Counted from the first letter of the stretch, positions 35,910 through 45,838 are shown. The stretch is DNA of 64,000 nt from Veillonella rogosae JCM 15642 (GCF_002959775.1 NZ_PPCX01000012.1:113170-177169), one strand, 5' to 3'. Notes: generated by a model from the sequence alone, not told the origin. Translations and numbers: made by a program.

Positions 35910-36938
35910 TTATTCGTTAATAGAATTTAATTCAATGCCTTTTATAGATGGTTTAAACACAGTCATATACAAAGTATAGATATTAATAAACGGAATAAAC
36001 AAGGCTACTAACCAATACCCGCTAAGACCTGTATCATGTAATCTTCTAACAGTACAACTGATATTAGCTAACATATACCATATCCAAAAAAACCAATAGA
36101 TAACTAAACTAGCAACAATAGCTGTATCTATATTAAAAATATTTTCATAGAAGTAAAACAAAATAGGGTTGAGAGCATATGTTATGATCTGGAACATAAA
36201 TACGCCCCAGTATAACTCTTGTCTTTTTGCTCTAGTTCGATAATCAAACAACTTGTTAATAAACATAGTTCTAAAGGAATCTATAGAATGAGATAAACCA
36301 ATCGTATCCCAAATATCCTCTCGCTTTTTATCACCACTAGAACTATATATCGGTTTATAGCTGATAATGTATTCTCCACTTTTCTGCTTTCCATTTGGCA
36401 AACCATAACGATTAGATTCTTTATTAGAAGGCACAAATATTAGCAATAAGAGTACTATATACTCATAGAAAAGATAAATGTAAAAGTCTACAGTCACTCT
36501 AAGATCTATATCAGTAAGGTTTTGATTATATCCCCAAAAGCCTAGTAGTAGTATATTAAAAATTAAAATAATATACTGTAAACACCGTCCAAGAGCACTA
36601 CCACTATAATCATTTAAGCGTCGTTTACCTAATTCTGATAATGTAAAAGCACCTAGAAGATTGATGACAATTGTCATGATAAAAAATATCGGCTCATCAA
36701 TATAATAATCAGAGGTGAGAACAATTCGTCCAAAATAATTAGAAAAAGTATCATTTGGAGTTAACTTTAAAGAGTCTACAATACCTAAAAGATTTATTAA
36801 ATTGCCAATATAGACTTCTAAGAGAAGAAACAATACCCCTATAAGGTATGGAAATCTTGTTAGCCTTTGGTTAAGAAAAAGATTCTTAACATTAGACTTT
36901 AATAATAGCCATTCATCCAAAAAATTAAAGTTAATCAT
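35910..36938 (-). CDS. Membrane protein with two DUF805-like repeats
   Basis: 342 residues with eight or so hydrophobic helices. The C-terminal half is a standard DUF805 unit: FDYRTRAKRQELYW, SCTVRRLHDTGLSGYW, and the closing FKPSIKGIELN. The N-terminal half carries a degenerate copy (LFLNQRLTRFPYLIGV; LGKRRLNDYSGSALG; NRYGLPNG), so the protein looks like an internal duplication of a usually ~120-residue domain. Function of DUF805 is unknown. It is a single gene with its own terminator. Confidence 0.82.
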   Translation of the reverse strand: MINFNFLDEWLLLKSNVKNLFLNQRLTRFPYLIGVLFLLLEVYIGNLINLLGIVDSLKLTPNDTFSNYFGRIVLTSDYYIDEPIFFIMTIVINLLGAFTLSELGKRRLNDYSGSALGRCLQYIILIFNILLLGFWGYNQNLTDIDLRVTVDFYIYLFYEYIVLLLLIFVPSNKESNRYGLPNGKQKSGEYIISYKPIYSSSGDKKREDIWDTIGLSHSIDSFRTMFINKLFDYRTRAKRQELYWGVFMFQIITYALNPILFYFYENIFNIDTAIVASLVIYWFFWIWYMLANISCTVRRLHDTGLSGYWLVALFIPFINIYTLYMTVFKPSIKGIELNSINE

Positions 36939-37030
36939 TCAAGCCCCGTATTTCATATATCTAAAAAACATTAATAACAGTACTAACTAGTACCATAACA
37001 TATTACACAAGTTTTAGTATATATCTAAGT

Positions 37031-38386
37031 TTAATAGAGTATCCATATCCCCATACAGCTAGTAAGTAATGCCACAAGAACAGGTACCGCAGTTCGTTTA
37101 AGTAAGTCTACTGACTTAATATGTGCCACACCTGCTACGCCGACCATTACAGGACTAATAGGGCTAAGGAATAAGCCTAGGCTTGCACCGTTTTGCATAC
37201 CAAGCATAGTAGTAATCGGATCAAGTCCTAGATGAGCTACGATATTTGGTACTAGTGGAACTAATGTAAATAAAGGTGCCACATTGCTGCCAGTTACCAT
37301 GCTAAGACCTAACATACCACCCCCTAGGACAGAGGTAAGTCCTATGGAGTTAAGGGATAGTGTTTGAAGTGCACTAACTAAGGATTCAATAAGACCTAAA
37401 CTCACTAGTCCTTGTGCAAAGATTTGTCCCCCTATAATAAGGGTCACTGCATAGGAGAATTGGTTCCCCATACCTTCAAAGAAAATCGTTGTACTCTTAA
37501 GGACGATCCGTAAATTACGGTGTCGAATCAATTCCGCTAACAAGGCAATACCAAAAGCGAGCATCATAGCCAGGGTTACATTCATCTTCACACCAGGAAA
37601 ACCATATTGACTAAAGCCCAAGATAAAACACAATGGTAATAATGGGAATATCATATACAGCTTAGGCCCTATTGGAGCCTCTGGAATACTTTCACAAGCA
37701 TCTATAGTCTTAGGTTCCTCCACTCGATCACGATATTTCTGCCAGAAAAAGTGTGCTATAGCCGTCACAATAGCGACTAAGAAATAAAGACGCAACTGGT
37801 AGCCTACAAAATAGTTTGGCACAGGCATATTCAAGGTCTTTGCAATGAGTAAGGTAGATACCGCACCAGGTCCTACGTCCATAAGATGTCCCGTAGCAAT
37901 AACCGCTGCAGCCCCCACTGGGCTCACCCCAAGGCGAAGCAATACGGGATACATAGTAACCATCATAAGGAGGGCAAGACTCAATGGATTAGGTACACAA
38001 ATAGACAATCCCATATTAAGAAGAAACATTAGGGCCAGTACAATATATGGGCGATTCAGACGATATAAAGGACGTATAAATGTATGTGCCAATCTCGTCC
38101 CTGCCCCAATATGTTCCATATATTTTGCATAACCAGCACAGGTCATAATCATGAGGCCTAAATTTACTATATTCTCGGACGTCGTAATTCGCACAATATC
38201 CATAGCATCAAATACTAAGACACCTGTAGATTGAGACTCAACGAGTATAGCATCAATCCAATTTGCTTCATAAGCAATAAACATCATGAGAATCCCCATA
38301 CCAATTAAAACTGGCTGTGGTTGATAGCGCTTCATTAACAATATACCTGTAATAGCAATAATGGTGATACATATAACTATATTCAT
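37031..38386 (-). CDS. dcuC: DcuC-type C4-dicarboxylate permease
   Basis: 451 residues with about 12-14 transmembrane segments. It follows the anaerobic C4-dicarboxylate carrier DcuC family: the GYAKYMEHIGAG segment, VPNPLSLALLMM, SMVTGSNVAPLFTLVPLVPN and the NGASLGLFLSPISPVM loop near the end. It would exchange or export succinate and related acids during fermentation. It is a single gene preceded by direct repeats ACCTATAT at helical spacing (38422-38484). E. coli DcuC is of similar length (461). Confidence 0.87.
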   Translation of the reverse strand: MNIVICITIIAITGILLMKRYQPQPVLIGMGILMMFIAYEANWIDAILVESQSTGVLVFDAMDIVRITTSENIVNLGLMIMTCAGYAKYMEHIGAGTRLAHTFIRPLYRLNRPYIVLALMFLLNMGLSICVPNPLSLALLMMVTMYPVLLRLGVSPVGAAAVIATGHLMDVGPGAVSTLLIAKTLNMPVPNYFVGYQLRLYFLVAIVTAIAHFFWQKYRDRVEEPKTIDACESIPEAPIGPKLYMIFPLLPLCFILGFSQYGFPGVKMNVTLAMMLAFGIALLAELIRHRNLRIVLKSTTIFFEGMGNQFSYAVTLIIGGQIFAQGLVSLGLIESLVSALQTLSLNSIGLTSVLGGGMLGLSMVTGSNVAPLFTLVPLVPNIVAHLGLDPITTMLGMQNGASLGLFLSPISPVMVGVAGVAHIKSVDLLKRTAVPVLVALLTSCMGIWILY

Positions 38387-38421
38387 AAATAAGCACCTCT
38401 CAACTAGAGAATATATATTAG

Positions 38422-38484
38422 ACCTATATAAGATGTATACTACACTTGTATTAAACCCATGTTATACCTATATTATACCTATAT
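38422..38484 (-). promoter_or_regulatory. Phased ACCTATAT repeats upstream of dcuC
   Basis: Three direct copies of ACCTATAT begin at 38422, 38466 and 38477. The spacings are 44 and 11 bases, that is whole helical turns, so all lie on one DNA face, 36-98 nt upstream of the dcuC start. Two further copies lie upstream of ttdA (24879 and 24922). A regulator binding array is possible. Confidence 0.35.
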
Positions 38485-38516
38485 CATGCACAAAAGATAA
38501 ATAAAGATACAATGAA

Positions 38517-38549
38517 AAAGCACCATTATCCTTAAGATAACAGTGCTTT
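38517..38549 (-). terminator. Terminator after the M20 amidohydrolase
   Basis: Imperfect stem AAAGCAC..GTGCTTT with inner pairing and TTTT on the minus strand, 16 nt past the stop codon. Confidence 0.75.
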
Positions 38550-38565
38550 ATTCCTTCTTATACTT

Positions 38566-39744
38566 TTATTTATGCTCTTTTAACCATGCAATGGCATATT
38601 CTGCATATACGGCAGATGCCGCAGATAGTACGGAGTCATCCATATTGAATCGATTATTATGATGATCGTACGTAGCCTCGATTTCAGGATTTTGAATCCC
38701 AATAAAAGCAAAGCAACCTGGTTTATCTTGTAAATACCATGCAAAGTCTTCCCCTGGCATTACTTTACGCATTTTAGAAAGTTTGTCTTTACCTAATGTA
38801 TCAATAACGACACGTTCCGCCAATTCGCTAGATGCAGGATCATTAATGGTAGACGGTACTTTTTTTACATATTCTAATGTAGCAGTTGCTCCATAAGCCT
38901 CAGCAGTATGTTCTACTACGCGTCGTATGGATTCAACATAGTACTCTTCTTGGTCTGGGTCAAAGAATCGAATAGTTCCCCCCATTTTAGCTTCACCAGG
39001 GATAACATTCCATTCAGATCCAGAGTGAATGTTACCAATAGTGAGTACAAGAGAATCTAAGGCACTAACATTACGAGACACTACAGTTTGCAAGTTCATG
39101 ACGATAGCACTAGCTACTACAATGGCATCAATCGCTTGATGTGGCTGTGCACCATGGCCTTGTTTACCTTTTACATTAATAGTAATCTGGCTACTTGCAG
39201 CCATACGAGGACCTTCTTCTACAGATATGAGTCCTGCTGGCAAATCAATCCACACGTGACCGCCAAAGATAGCATCTATCTTATCATACCAATCACCAAA
39301 TTTGATGAAATCTGGTGCACCCGCTCCTGTCTCCTCAGCAGGTTGGAATGCTAAATATACATCGCCTTCGATGCGATCTTTCATAGACATTAACATCTTG
39401 GCAGCACCTAACAAAATAGCCATATGACCATCGTGACCACAGGCGTGCATTTTGCCTTCAGTTTCTGATTTATAGTCTACTGTATTATGTTCGTGAACAG
39501 GCAATGCATCAATATCAGCGCGCAAAGCAATGGCTTTGCCTGGTTTACCACCTCGGATGATACCAATTAGTCCGATACCACGCGCTGTATCTACATGAAC
39601 CTCTACGCCCATAGATTCTAATTCTTTAGCCAGTGTCTTAGTTGTTTCAAACTCTTCATTACTGAGCTCAGGATGTTTATGAAAATATCTACGCCAATCT
39701 TGAACGTAGCCTTTATATTGTTCTATTAAATCGCGACTATGCAT
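38566..39744 (-). CDS. M20 family amidohydrolase (hippurate/N-acyl amino acid hydrolase type)
   Basis: 392 residues. Metal-binding motifs are HKHPELSNEEFET at the start, CGHDGHMA (about 101-108), PAEETGAGAP (about 135) and the PGEDFAWYLQ region near the end. It belongs to the carboxypeptidase Ss1/hippuricase/IAA-amino acid hydrolase group that removes acyl groups from amino acids. It is related to, but distinct from, the copy in the arginine operon (44402-45586). It is followed by its own terminator; the physiological substrate is unknown. Confidence 0.88.
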   Translation of the reverse strand: MHSRDLIEQYKGYVQDWRRYFHKHPELSNEEFETTKTLAKELESMGVEVHVDTARGIGLIGIIRGGKPGKAIALRADIDALPVHEHNTVDYKSETEGKMHACGHDGHMAILLGAAKMLMSMKDRIEGDVYLAFQPAEETGAGAPDFIKFGDWYDKIDAIFGGHVWIDLPAGLISVEEGPRMAASSQITINVKGKQGHGAQPHQAIDAIVVASAIVMNLQTVVSRNVSALDSLVLTIGNIHSGSEWNVIPGEAKMGGTIRFFDPDQEEYYVESIRRVVEHTAEAYGATATLEYVKKVPSTINDPASSELAERVVIDTLGKDKLSKMRKVMPGEDFAWYLQDKPGCFAFIGIQNPEIEATYDHHNNRFNMDDSVLSAASAVYAEYAIAWLKEHK

Positions 39745-39799
39745 GATATCGCCTCCTCACTAAATCCCAATATTACTAGGAATAACATGGTAAAAGTAA

Positions 39800-39833
39800 A
39801 AGAAAACGACAGGCAGTGCCATGTCGTTTTCTT
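39800..39833 (-). terminator. Terminator after the small membrane protein
   Basis: Perfect 12-bp stem AAGAAAACGACA with ten-base loop and TTTT on the minus strand. Confidence 0.85.
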
Positions 39834-39839
39834 AGTTTC

Positions 39840-40022
39840 TTATCGGTTGCGCAATACTGCTTGTACCGCTAAGGATACAACAGCTGTTGCAACTGCTACA
39901 GTAGCAGTGATTTTTGCTGTTGTGAAAAGTTCTTTTTTTGTAGGTTTTGCTTTAGCAGCAATATCCAAAGTTTTTGCTACAGCAGGAACCAATACTTCGT
40001 TACGTAAGGATTCTGTATTCAT
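39840..40022 (-). CDS. Small membrane-associated protein
   Basis: 60 residues. The N-terminal half is hydrophilic and the C-terminal half has one hydrophobic helix (ITATVAVATAVVSLAVQAVL) followed by a basic end. GGAGG lies seven bases before the ATG, and a strong terminator follows directly, so it is very likely a real gene. I do not recognise the family. Single transmembrane proteins of this size are often regulators of membrane complexes or stress proteins. Confidence 0.75.
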   Translation of the reverse strand: MNTESLRNEVLVPAVAKTLDIAAKAKPTKKELFTTAKITATVAVATAVVSLAVQAVLRNR

Positions 40023-40160
40023 ATTTACTCCTCCAATATAGACTGTTTCTTCTAGGGTAACACGAATGAGAACTAAAGTCTATATATTCATCGATTTATT
40101 TCAATAATTACACGGTTACGTAACTATTTTAAATGATATTTATGAAAGTTATCCTTAACA

Positions 40161-41348
40161 TTATTTTGCAGCTAACTCTTCAATAGCTTCAGCTACAATA
40201 GCAATCGCTTTTTCCAATTGGTCTTGAGGAATATTAAGAGCTGGTAAAAGACGTACTTTATTTTTTGCAGACAAGCATACAACGCCCTTTTCAAGACATT
40301 TCGGAATGACTGCTTTTGGATCTACTGTAGTTTCAATACCAAGCATAAGGCCCATGCCGCTCACACCTAGAATACCAGGTTTGCCTACTAAGGTAGTTTT
40401 TACATAGTCCCCTTTTGCTTTTACAGAATCTAAGAATTCTGGTGTTAAACGATTAATAATAGTATTGCCTGCTGCCGCACAGATTGGATTGCCACCAAAG
40501 GTTGTAGCATGTGCACCAGCATTTAACACATATTGCATCTTTTCATTGAATAATGTAGCCCCCATAGGAAGGCCCCCTGCTAAACCTTTTGCAGTAGATA
40601 CTACATCTGGCTCAATGCCAAATTGTTGGTATGCATATAGACTACCAGTACGGCCATTACCAGTTTGTACTTCATCGATTAACACGAGTTGATCCTGTTC
40701 ATGAGCATATTTTGTTACGGCTTGTACGAACTCTTTATCCAAAGGCATAACACCACCTTCACCTTGAATAGGTTCCATCATGATGGCACAAACTGCTGGA
40801 TTATCAAGAGCTTTTAAGGCCGCATCAATATCATTAGCAGGTGTATGAATAAAGCCTTCTGTAAATGGGAAGAAATGTTGATGGAATACATCTTGGCCTG
40901 TAGCAGACAAGGTAGTAATAGTACGACCATGGAAGCTATTAACCAAGGTGACGATGACATGACGACCTTCACCGTATTTGTCATGGCTATATTTACGAGC
41001 TGCTTTGATAGCACATTCATTAGACTCTGCACCAGAATTAGAGAAGAATACCTTCTTCATGCCCGTTTTAGCGCACAGTTGTTTTGCCAACTCAATTTGT
41101 GGCAAAGAATAGTATAGATTTGAAATGTGGTTCAACGCATGAGATTGTTTTGTCACCGCCTCTGTCCATTCATCGTCATCTACACCAAAAGCCGTTACAC
41201 CGATACCAGATCCAAGATCTATATATTCTTTACCAGTTATGTCCCATAAAAGGGACCCTTTACCCTTTTCAAAACATACGTTAAACCGGCCATACGTATT
41301 GGCTATATATTCTTTATCTTGTTGTTCAAAATCGATTGTATTACTCAT
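40161..41348 (-). CDS. argD: Acetylornithine aminotransferase
   Basis: 395 residues, class III PLP transaminase. Seen: the PLP-phosphate region NSGAESNECAIKAAR (about 103), DEVQTGNGRTG (about 222), and the Schiff-base lysine in STAKGLAGGLPMGA (about 250). It converts N-acetylglutamate semialdehyde to N-acetylornithine. It is last in the run deacylase-argF-argC-argB-argD, 82 nt after argB, and no closer aminotransferase competes for the role. Confidence 0.95.
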   Translation of the reverse strand: MSNTIDFEQQDKEYIANTYGRFNVCFEKGKGSLLWDITGKEYIDLGSGIGVTAFGVDDDEWTEAVTKQSHALNHISNLYYSLPQIELAKQLCAKTGMKKVFFSNSGAESNECAIKAARKYSHDKYGEGRHVIVTLVNSFHGRTITTLSATGQDVFHQHFFPFTEGFIHTPANDIDAALKALDNPAVCAIMMEPIQGEGGVMPLDKEFVQAVTKYAHEQDQLVLIDEVQTGNGRTGSLYAYQQFGIEPDVVSTAKGLAGGLPMGATLFNEKMQYVLNAGAHATTFGGNPICAAAGNTIINRLTPEFLDSVKAKGDYVKTTLVGKPGILGVSGMGLMLGIETTVDPKAVIPKCLEKGVVCLSAKNKVRLLPALNIPQDQLEKAIAIVAEAIEELAAK

Positions 41349-41430
41349 TACATCCTCCGAACGTACGGCCTTGCCGTCGTCTATCTATGTGAAAGGTAAT
41401 CAAATGATTACCAACATTACATCTATTGTT

Positions 41431-42288
41431 TTAAGCTACAAACATAGTACCAAGACCTTCATCGGTCAATAATTCGATAAGAATGGCATGTGGAATTTCA
41501 CCGTTGATGATGAATACCTTCTGTGCCCCTGCTTCGATGGCCTCTAAACAGCAATCTACTTTAGGAATCATGCCTCCTGCAATAATTCCATCTGCTTTTA
41601 ATTGATCCGCCTCTGCCATAGTAATTTTAGAGATTAAAGACCCTGGATCATGCACATCTTTGAGTACACCATCAATGTTAGTCATGGCCACCATAGTTTC
41701 TGCCTTGAGAGCACCTGCAATTTTCGCCGCTACCGTATCAGCATTAATATTATAGGTCTTACCATCTGCACCCATACCAATAGACGAAATAACAGGAATA
41801 TAGCCACGGCTAATGACATCGTGGATAATGCTCGTATCAATGGTATCTACAGAGCCTACATACCCAAGTTCTTCGTTTTGTTTGTGAACTTGAATCATAT
41901 TACCATCTACACCACAAAGACCTATTGCTTTACCACCAAGATCGGTAAGATCTGCTACGAGACCTTTATTAACCTTACCAGCTAACACCATTTGCACAAC
42001 ATCCATCGTCGCTTCATCGGTAACGCGTAAACCATTAGCAAAATGGGACTCAATGTTCATAGCCTCTAAGGTGCTATTAATGGCAGGTCCACCACCATGT
42101 ACGAGAACAACCTTTACGCCTACTAATTGGAGTAATAACAAATCCTTCATAACAGATTTTTTTAATTCTTCATCAATCATGGCATTGCCGCCGTATTTAA
42201 CGACTACGTACTGATCTGTATATTTTTTTATATATGGAACGGCTGCCGTTAGTATTTGCGCCCGCATTGCGTTTGATACATCCTTCAT
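41431..42288 (-). CDS. argB: Acetylglutamate kinase
   Basis: 285 residues of the amino acid kinase fold: VKYGGNAMID (about 28), LVHGGGPAIN (about 62), and TNIDGVLKD (about 198). It phosphorylates N-acetylglutamate. The C-terminal GMIPKVDCCLEAI stretch and an extended N-terminal helix suggest the hexameric, possibly arginine-inhibited form, though that is inferred. It lies 10 nt after argC. Confidence 0.96.
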   Translation of the reverse strand: MKDVSNAMRAQILTAAVPYIKKYTDQYVVVKYGGNAMIDEELKKSVMKDLLLLQLVGVKVVLVHGGGPAINSTLEAMNIESHFANGLRVTDEATMDVVQMVLAGKVNKGLVADLTDLGGKAIGLCGVDGNMIQVHKQNEELGYVGSVDTIDTSIIHDVISRGYIPVISSIGMGADGKTYNINADTVAAKIAGALKAETMVAMTNIDGVLKDVHDPGSLISKITMAEADQLKADGIIAGGMIPKVDCCLEAIEAGAQKVFIINGEIPHAILIELLTDEGLGTMFVA

Positions 42289-42298
42289 AGTATTACCT

Positions 42299-43249
42299 CT
42301 ATCCCAATGCTAATCCAGTCTCTTCTGGCAAGCCTAACGCAATATTCATGCATTGAACGGCTGCACCAGATGCACCTTTACCTAAATTATCGAATATGGC
42401 ATGAACCATGATGCGTTCATCATTGCCTGTCACATAGATTTTCATGCTATCCGTATTGCTTAACTGATTGGCATGTAATATACCCGTATTACTATTGTCA
42501 GTAAACGGTATCACTGTAATGATAGTACTATCTTTATAAAAGTCTTCTAATACCTGTTGCACTTTATCAATACTGATTGGTTTTCTACACAAGCGACTAT
42601 GAATACCAACCGTCACCTCCATACCAGAATAGTAGTCATCAACGATAGGCATAAAAATAGGTGCTTCACTAAGTCCACACACATGCTGCACCTCAGGCAA
42701 GTGCTTATGTTGTTGACTAAGACCATATTGACGCGGTGCATAGAGGAAATAATCCTTTGGTTCACTTTCATATTGGCCAATCATCTTTTTACCACCACCG
42801 CTATAGCCTGTTAAGGATGTGATAGTGAAAGGATAATCTGTTGGCACAAGACCAGCTTTTACAAGAGGTGCAATACAAGCAATCATCCCACTCGCATGAC
42901 AACCAGGGTTAGCAATATGTTTTTTAGTAGCGATGGCTGTTTTATAATCCGCACCGAGCTCTGGGAAGCCATAAGCCCAATCAGCCTCCGTTCTAAAGGC
43001 AGTCGATGTATCAATGACCTTACACGGTAATTCACCGATAGCAGCCATGATTTCTTTAGATGCTGCATCAGGCAAGCAGAGAAATACAATATCTGCCCCT
43101 TTAGCTACCTCTTTAATAGCTTCCACATTTTTACGATCCTCATCAGCAGTGGCGAGTAACTCTATATCTTTTCTATTGGATAACCGTTCATGAATTCTTA
43201 GTCCCGTTGTGCCTTCATGACCAACGATAAATACTTTATAGGGTGTCAT
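42299..43249 (-). CDS. argC: N-acetyl-gamma-glutamyl-phosphate reductase (type 2)
   Basis: 316 residues from the ATG at 43249 (GAGG seven bases upstream); an upstream TTG in frame is unlikely. NADP-binding FIVGHEGTTGLRIHERL opens the protein and the catalytic cysteine lies in ANPGCHASGM (about 115). The length and motif place it with type 2 AGPR rather than the longer E. coli form. It lies 10 nt ahead of argB and 109 nt after argF. Confidence 0.94.
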   Translation of the reverse strand: MTPYKVFIVGHEGTTGLRIHERLSNRKDIELLATADEDRKNVEAIKEVAKGADIVFLCLPDAASKEIMAAIGELPCKVIDTSTAFRTEADWAYGFPELGADYKTAIATKKHIANPGCHASGMIACIAPLVKAGLVPTDYPFTITSLTGYSGGGKKMIGQYESEPKDYFLYAPRQYGLSQQHKHLPEVQHVCGLSEAPIFMPIVDDYYSGMEVTVGIHSRLCRKPISIDKVQQVLEDFYKDSTIITVIPFTDNSNTGILHANQLSNTDSMKIYVTGNDERIMVHAIFDNLGKGASGAAVQCMNIALGLPEETGLALG

Positions 43250-43358
43250 AATAAACCTCAATTCTCACCTAGTGGTGACTCACACCTATCTATGTAGCCT
43301 TTCAGCTATTATAAACAGGAAATAAACTATACAATTCATCACCATTAGAGAGATGAAT

Positions 43359-44369
43359 TTATTTCATTGGATAGTCGCTAAATGTAGCAACCATAACGGC
43401 CTTAATCGTATGGAGACGATTTTCTGCTTCTTGGAATGCTAAGGAGTTTGGACCTTCAAATACATCTTCCGTTACCTCAATACCATTCATGCCGAACCGT
43501 TCAAAAATATCTTTACCTACTTGAGTTTCCGTATTGTGGAATGCTGGCAAACAGTGGCAGAACTTTGTATTTGGATTACCTGTTAATGCCATCATTTCAG
43601 CGTTAACTTGGAATGGCTTGAACGTATTAATCCGCTCTTCCCACATATCATATGTATCGCCCATAGTTACCCATACGCCTGTGTAGATTACATCTAAGCC
43701 TTTAACACCTTCCGCTACATCATCTGTGCAGGTAATGGTAGCACCTGTTTCTTTTGCAACTTTCAAACATTCTTCATAGAATGGACCGGCTGGCCAATAT
43801 TGTTTAGGACCGATAAGTCTAAAGTCCATACCCATTTTAACGGCGCCACTCATTAAGGCATTACACATATTAGATTGACCATGACCCACATAAGCATAGG
43901 AGATTTCATTCAATGGTTTATCAATATTTTCTTGAAGCGTCAAAAAATTCGCTAATGTTTGTGTAGGATGATCCATATCGGTAAGGCCATTCCAAACAGG
44001 TACACCAGAATAATCAGCTAATGTATCTACATCGGCTTGATCAAAACCTCTAAACTCGATAGCATCATACATAGATCCTAGAACACGAGCTGTATCCTTC
44101 AAAGATTCTTTTTTATTCATTTGAGACCCTGTAGGTCCAAGATACGTAGTATGGGCCCCTTGGTCAGCAGCACCGACCTCAAAGGCACACCGTGTCCGCG
44201 TAGAGTCTTTTTCAAAAATTAATGCAAAGTTTTTACCTACTAATGTTTTGATTTCTTTGCCTGCTTTTTTATCGGCTTTTAATTTTGCTGCTAAGTCCAA
44301 GAAGTATTTAATTTCTTCTGGTGTGTATTGAAGCATTGTTTTAAATGATGTATGTTGTAAACTCTTCAT
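43359..44369 (-). CDS. argF: Ornithine carbamoyltransferase
   Basis: 336 residues. Carbamoyl phosphate motif DSTRTR (about 56), HPTQ (about 133) and ornithine loop [10 protein letters not shown] (about 268) are canonical. It forms citrulline from ornithine and carbamoyl phosphate. The arg genes around it indicate the anabolic role; a catabolic partner set (arcA) is not seen here. It differs clearly from the YgeW protein at 619-1812. GAGG supports the start. It lies 32 nt after the M20 gene. Confidence 0.95.
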   Translation of the reverse strand: MKSLQHTSFKTMLQYTPEEIKYFLDLAAKLKADKKAGKEIKTLVGKNFALIFEKDSTRTRCAFEVGAADQGAHTTYLGPTGSQMNKKESLKDTARVLGSMYDAIEFRGFDQADVDTLADYSGVPVWNGLTDMDHPTQTLANFLTLQENIDKPLNEISYAYVGHGQSNMCNALMSGAVKMGMDFRLIGPKQYWPAGPFYEECLKVAKETGATITCTDDVAEGVKGLDVIYTGVWVTMGDTYDMWEERINTFKPFQVNAEMMALTGNPNTKFCHCLPAFHNTETQVGKDIFERFGMNGIEVTEDVFEGPNSLAFQEAENRLHTIKAVMVATFSDYPMK

Positions 44370-44401
44370 GATAACCTCTTATATTCAAACTACTTGTTTA
44401 A

Positions 44402-45586
44402 CTATTTTTCTTGTAAAAATTCGGCGGCAATGGCAGACATCATTGTTATACCAGGTTCTAGGATGCTTTCATCAATGGTGAAAGCCTCATTATGCAAGGC
44501 CGGATTACCTTCAAATCCAGTACCTAACCAAAGGAAAGCACCTTTTATTTTATGAAGATACGCGGAGAAATCTTCTGCAGCCATAGACGGGAATTCAGGA
44601 TGTACCACCGCTTCTTTACCAAGATATTTCTCTACAATAGATGTGGCATAATCGATGGCGTCTGGATTGTTGATAGTAGCACCATGACCACGTTTATAAT
44701 CTAAAGTACTTTCTGTTTTAAACATCACATCAAGCGCCTGTAAGCTTTCACCTAATCGTCGCTCAATATAATCCCGTTTTTCTGGTTCATATGTACGGCA
44801 AGTGCCCTCTAGATACACATCACCACAGCCTACGTTATATCGGTCACCACCATTGATGACACCGATAGTACATACAAGATTTTCCATTGGATTCGTTTCA
44901 CGAGCCACCATGGACTCAACATTAACAATCCAGTTTGCAGCAGCCACGATGGCGTCTATCCCATTGTGAGGTTCTGCGCCATGAGTAGCCTTCCCTTTAA
45001 TGTGTACGAGGAAGTGATCCGAAGCAGCCATGAGATTTCCTTTTTTAAGCCCTACAGTTCCCACTGGTAGTTGAGGCCACACATGAAGACCATATATCTC
45101 ATCTACGTCATCGAGGATACCGCTATCTATAATACCTTGAGCACCTGGGAATAAAGCCTCTTCTTCCGAAGGTTGAAATACGAGCTTTACAGTACCGTGC
45201 AATTGGTCTTTTATAGACTGTAAAATAGCTGCGGCTCCAAGCAAAATCGCTATGTGGCTATCGTGTCCACAAGCGTGCATAACACCTTTATTTTGGGAGG
45301 CAAATGGTAAACCTGTTTCCTCATGAATGGGTAATGCATCTATATCGGCACGCAATGCAATAACGGGACCTGTATGAGCTCCTTCGATCTTGCCGATTAC
45401 CGCATAATCAGAAATATCATTTACAAAAGGAATCCCTAGTTCGGTGAGAACCTTTTGAATAAATAAAGACGTATTTTGCTCTTCACCAGATAACTCTGGA
45501 TGACTATGAATATGTCGACGCCATGCTATAACTTGTTCTATATATTGTGAGGCGTATTGTTTAATTAAAACTTGTAATGTATTCAT
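44402..45586 (-). CDS. M20 family amidohydrolase in the arginine operon (candidate N-acetylornithine deacetylase)
   Basis: 394 residues from the ATG at 45586, which follows GGAG. Motifs are HSHPELSGEEQNT, CGHDSHIAILLGAA (about 98) and PSEEEALFPGAQG (about 132), with the MAAEDFSAYL loop near the C-terminus. It is the first gene of the arginine run and is preceded by ARG-box-like sequences. Neither argJ nor a classical argE is present among these genes, so this enzyme may remove the acetyl group from acetylornithine; the assignment is contextual. Confidence 0.85.
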   Translation of the reverse strand: MNTLQVLIKQYASQYIEQVIAWRRHIHSHPELSGEEQNTSLFIQKVLTELGIPFVNDISDYAVIGKIEGAHTGPVIALRADIDALPIHEETGLPFASQNKGVMHACGHDSHIAILLGAAAILQSIKDQLHGTVKLVFQPSEEEALFPGAQGIIDSGILDDVDEIYGLHVWPQLPVGTVGLKKGNLMAASDHFLVHIKGKATHGAEPHNGIDAIVAAANWIVNVESMVARETNPMENLVCTIGVINGGDRYNVGCGDVYLEGTCRTYEPEKRDYIERRLGESLQALDVMFKTESTLDYKRGHGATINNPDAIDYATSIVEKYLGKEAVVHPEFPSMAAEDFSAYLHKIKGAFLWLGTGFEGNPALHNEAFTIDESILEPGITMMSAIAAEFLQEK

Positions 45587-45609
45587 TACTGTATCTCCTT
45601 TATACACAT

Positions 45610-45715
45610 AATGTATTATTTATACATTTTTTGTGTATTTTTATAACCTATGTACGTATTATAATACCTCCAAACACAAACCACAAGTATTTATACGTAA
45701 TTTATGTATTTTTAT
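45610..45715 (-). promoter_or_regulatory. Candidate ARG boxes upstream of the arginine operon
   Basis: The palindrome AATGTAT-TATTT-ATACATT (45610-45628) is followed by TGTGTATTTTTATAA (45632-45646), and further TGTATTTTTAT-like sequences around 45686-45715. These resemble ArgR/AhrC operators (TGNATWWWWATNCA, often in pairs). They cover 24-130 nt upstream of the first arginine gene, a sensible place for arginine repression. Confidence 0.5.
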
Positions 45716-45838
45716 TTTATATATTACAAATTAATTTTAGTCATAGAACTGTAAACTTAACGTTAACATATTACATTCTTAGGAGATTTTTCATAAAAAT
45801 AATTAATATATGGCTAATATTATTTTAGTATAAAAACA

